From NCBI GenBank assembly GCA_016212685.1, contig JACREW010000009.1:1-6390 (forward strand): a stretch of 6,390 nt of DNA, given 5' to 3'. Below the pieces are notes generated by a model. The model was not told where the DNA came from, ran no database searches, and saw only the letters and a program-made list of their open reading frames with translations. Within the stretch, counting starts at the first letter, position 1, and each line of letters begins with the position of its first letter. Positions 5,367 to 6,390 of the stretch are shown piece by piece. The position numbers were made by a program, and so were the translations under genes. The stretch is from Nitrospirota bacterium. Its GTDB lineage: Bacteria; Nitrospirota; Thermodesulfovibrionia; Thermodesulfovibrionales; Dissulfurispiraceae.

Positions 5367-5389
5367 ATGTCTGCTGTTTTTATTATCTT
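5360..5389 (+). promoter_or_regulatory. Predicted sigma-70 promoter of rplM-rpsI
   Basis: A perfect -35 TTGACA at 5360-5365 is followed by TATCTT at 5384-5389 (18-base spacer). The alternative is TATTAT at 5381-5386 (15-base spacer). Either would give a leader of roughly 40 bases before the rplM ATG. The -35 is certain as a match; the choice of -10 is not. Confidence 0.6.
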
Positions 5390-5435
5390 ATTTATCTTAA
5401 TTTATCCGACACTTAAATCTTAGGAAGGTGTATAA

Positions 5436-5870
5436 ATGAAGACGAAGTTTGCAAAGAAACAAGAAGTTGAGCACAAATGGTATGTTGTAGACGCAAAGGA
5501 CGAGGTGCTGGGAAGGATGGCGTGCAGGATCGCTACATACCTGCGCGGCAAGCATAAACCCATATTTACCCCTAATGTCGACACCGGCGATTTTGTAATT
5601 GTCGTGAATGCCGATAGAGTCAGGGTAACGGGCAAGAAACTTACGGATAAGATGTACTACCGCCACTCCGGTTATATCGGAAGCATAAAGGAGACGGCGC
5701 TGAAGGACAGGATGAAGGATGAACCGGAGAAGGTCATAACCGACGCGGTTTGGGGAATGCTGCCGAAGAACAGGCTTGGAAGGCAGATGATCAAGAAGTT
5801 GAAGGTATATCGCGGAGCCGAGCACGGGCATGCCGCTCAGAAACCGGAAATAATACAAATTACAAAATAA
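5436..5870 (+). CDS. rplM: 50S ribosomal protein L13
   Basis: L13 is an early-assembling large-subunit protein bound to 23S rRNA. The 144 residues compare with 142 in E. coli. Characteristic parts are KWYVVDAKDEVLGRMA (14-29), the LRGKHKPIFTPNVDTGDFVIVVNA core (36-59), YYRHSGYIG (74-82) and the family signature around AVWGMLPKNRLGRQM with LKVYRGAEHGH (104-132). The start has a strong AGGAAGGTG at 5422-5430. rpsI follows nine bases after the stop, the near-universal bacterial rplM-rpsI operon. It diverges from thiD. Confidence 0.99.
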   Translation: MKTKFAKKQEVEHKWYVVDAKDEVLGRMACRIATYLRGKHKPIFTPNVDTGDFVIVVNADRVRVTGKKLTDKMYYRHSGYIGSIKETALKDRMKDEPEKVITDAVWGMLPKNRLGRQMIKKLKVYRGAEHGHAAQKPEIIQITK

Positions 5871-5879
5871 GGAGTAAAG

Positions 5880-6272
5880 ATGGCTTCGATAAAGTATAAC
5901 GCGACAGGAAGAAGAAAAAGGTCAACGGCAAGGGTCACAATGCTTCCGGGCAAGGGCAAGATTACGGTCAATAATCGGGAATTCGAAAATTACTTCCCGA
6001 GGGAAACCCTGAGGATGATAATAAAACAGCCGCTTCAGGTTACGGGGATGATAGGAAGATACGATATTCTTGTGAATGTGGACGGCGGCGGCCTGAGCGG
6101 ACAGGCCGGGGCGGTTAGGCACGGTATCGCAAGGGCATTGGTTACGGTTGACGCCGACATGAAGACAAAACTGAGGAAGGAAGGGCTTCTCACAAGAGAT
6201 CCGAGGGAAGTTGAGAGGAAGAAATTCGGACAGAAGGGCGCAAGGGCAAGGTTCCAGTTCTCCAAGAGATAA
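5880..6272 (+). CDS. rpsI: 30S ribosomal protein S9
   Basis: S9 is a small-subunit head protein whose C-terminal tail reaches the P-site tRNA. The 130 residues equal the E. coli length. Visible parts are TGRRKRSTARV (9-19), the GGGLSGQAGAVRHGIARALV core (69-88), the RDPREVERKKFGQKGARAR segment (106-124) and the invariant basic end QFSKR with terminal R130. Its ribosome site AGGAG directly follows the rplM stop, so the two genes are cotranscribed. Confidence 0.99.
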   Translation: MASIKYNATGRRKRSTARVTMLPGKGKITVNNREFENYFPRETLRMIIKQPLQVTGMIGRYDILVNVDGGGLSGQAGAVRHGIARALVTVDADMKTKLRKEGLLTRDPREVERKKFGQKGARARFQFSKR

Positions 6273-6300
6273 TAAGCGGTTTAACGATTGCGATAACACT

Positions 6301-6332
6301 AAAGCCCGTTCCATTGACCGGGCGTTGTTTTT
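6301..6332 (+). terminator. Rho-independent terminator after rpsI
   Basis: A GC stem GCCCG (6304-6308) pairs with CGGGC (6319-6323) around a ten-base loop. It is followed by GTTGTTTTT. The stem is only five pairs and the T-run is broken by G, so partial read-through into argC is possible. Confidence 0.6.
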
Positions 6333-6348
6333 AGACAGGTGAAAAAAT

Positions 6349-6390
6349 ATGTTAAAAGTTGCGATTTGCGGAGGTAGCGGATATACGGGC
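6349..6390 (+). CDS. argC: N-acetyl-gamma-glutamyl-phosphate reductase, N-terminus (cut by window end)
   Basis: Only the first 14 codons are present: MLKVAICGGSGYTG. This matches the ArgC N-terminus, a Rossmann strand with the GxSGYTG nucleotide-binding turn; ArgC makes N-acetylglutamate semialdehyde in arginine synthesis using NADPH. AGGTGA at 6337-6342 lies six bases before the ATG. rplM-rpsI-argC is a gene order found in some anaerobic lineages, which supports the call. With so few residues, aspartate-semialdehyde dehydrogenase is a weaker alternative; GYTG favours ArgC. Confidence 0.8.
   Translation, partial: MLKVAICGGSGYTG

Noticed and set aside
5382..5407. Quasi-repeat ATTATCTT, ATTTATCTT, AATTTATCC near the rplM -10.
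   Set aside because: AT-rich and uneven in unit length; may be chance, so not counted among the repeat arrays.
5330..5435. TPP riboswitch upstream of thiD, or a structured autoregulatory leader of rplM.
   Set aside because: The predicted thiD transcript has no leader, and the rplM leader is only about 40 AT-rich bases with no THI-box or visible stem.

Overview
The window is an ordinary bacterial chromosomal segment with moderate GC and ten genes, two of them cut by the window ends. The gene set (DUF3786, a thiL-DUF2062 pair, an MNT/HEPN pair, and rplM-rpsI directly followed by argC) suggests an anaerobic Gram-negative lineage such as Nitrospirota or Desulfobacterota. A lipoprotein with a LolB-like body supports an outer membrane. 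The phylum is inferred from protein style and gene order, not from a marker search.

Left part, plus strand (2-1409): the 3' end of thiL (thiamine-monophosphate kinase), a DUF2062 membrane protein with a TTG start, and a DUF3786 protein, probably one transcription unit. A 169-base spacer follows with a small hairpin and no clear terminator. Then comes a two-gene MNT nucleotidyltransferase/HEPN module (1579-2314) whose reading frames overlap by 26 bases.

Centre, minus strand (2400-5329): thiD, radA and a predicted lipoprotein, read in that order. They are packed with a 37-base spacer (thiD-radA) and a 35-base overlap (radA-lipoprotein). Right part, plus strand (5436-6390): rplM and rpsI, a likely Rho-independent terminator, then the first 14 codons of argC. 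thiD and rplM diverge from a 106-base region in which the two predicted promoters share one -35 sequence. thiD has no Shine-Dalgarno sequence and could be leaderless.

The most unusual structure is not a gene. Short tandem repeats of 7, 8 and 9 bases, each family different, recur across the window, and most lie inside reading frames. They are AGTTNGG x4 in thiL, TGACTGC x5 plus a 45-base near-perfect palindrome in radA, CGCCTAT-like x5 in the thiD-radA spacer, and a 9-mer x3 plus an 8-mer x3 in the lipoprotein signal peptide. They look like a repeat-expansion or insertion process tolerated in coding DNA. In radA it adds about 27 residues just after the Walker A helix. In the lipoprotein it supplies part of the export signal. 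The second item worth attention is the HEPN protein, which lacks the RX4-6H RNase motif although its MNT partner has an intact nucleotidyltransferase motif. I see no CRISPR array, tRNA, rRNA, transposase or complete new defence system.
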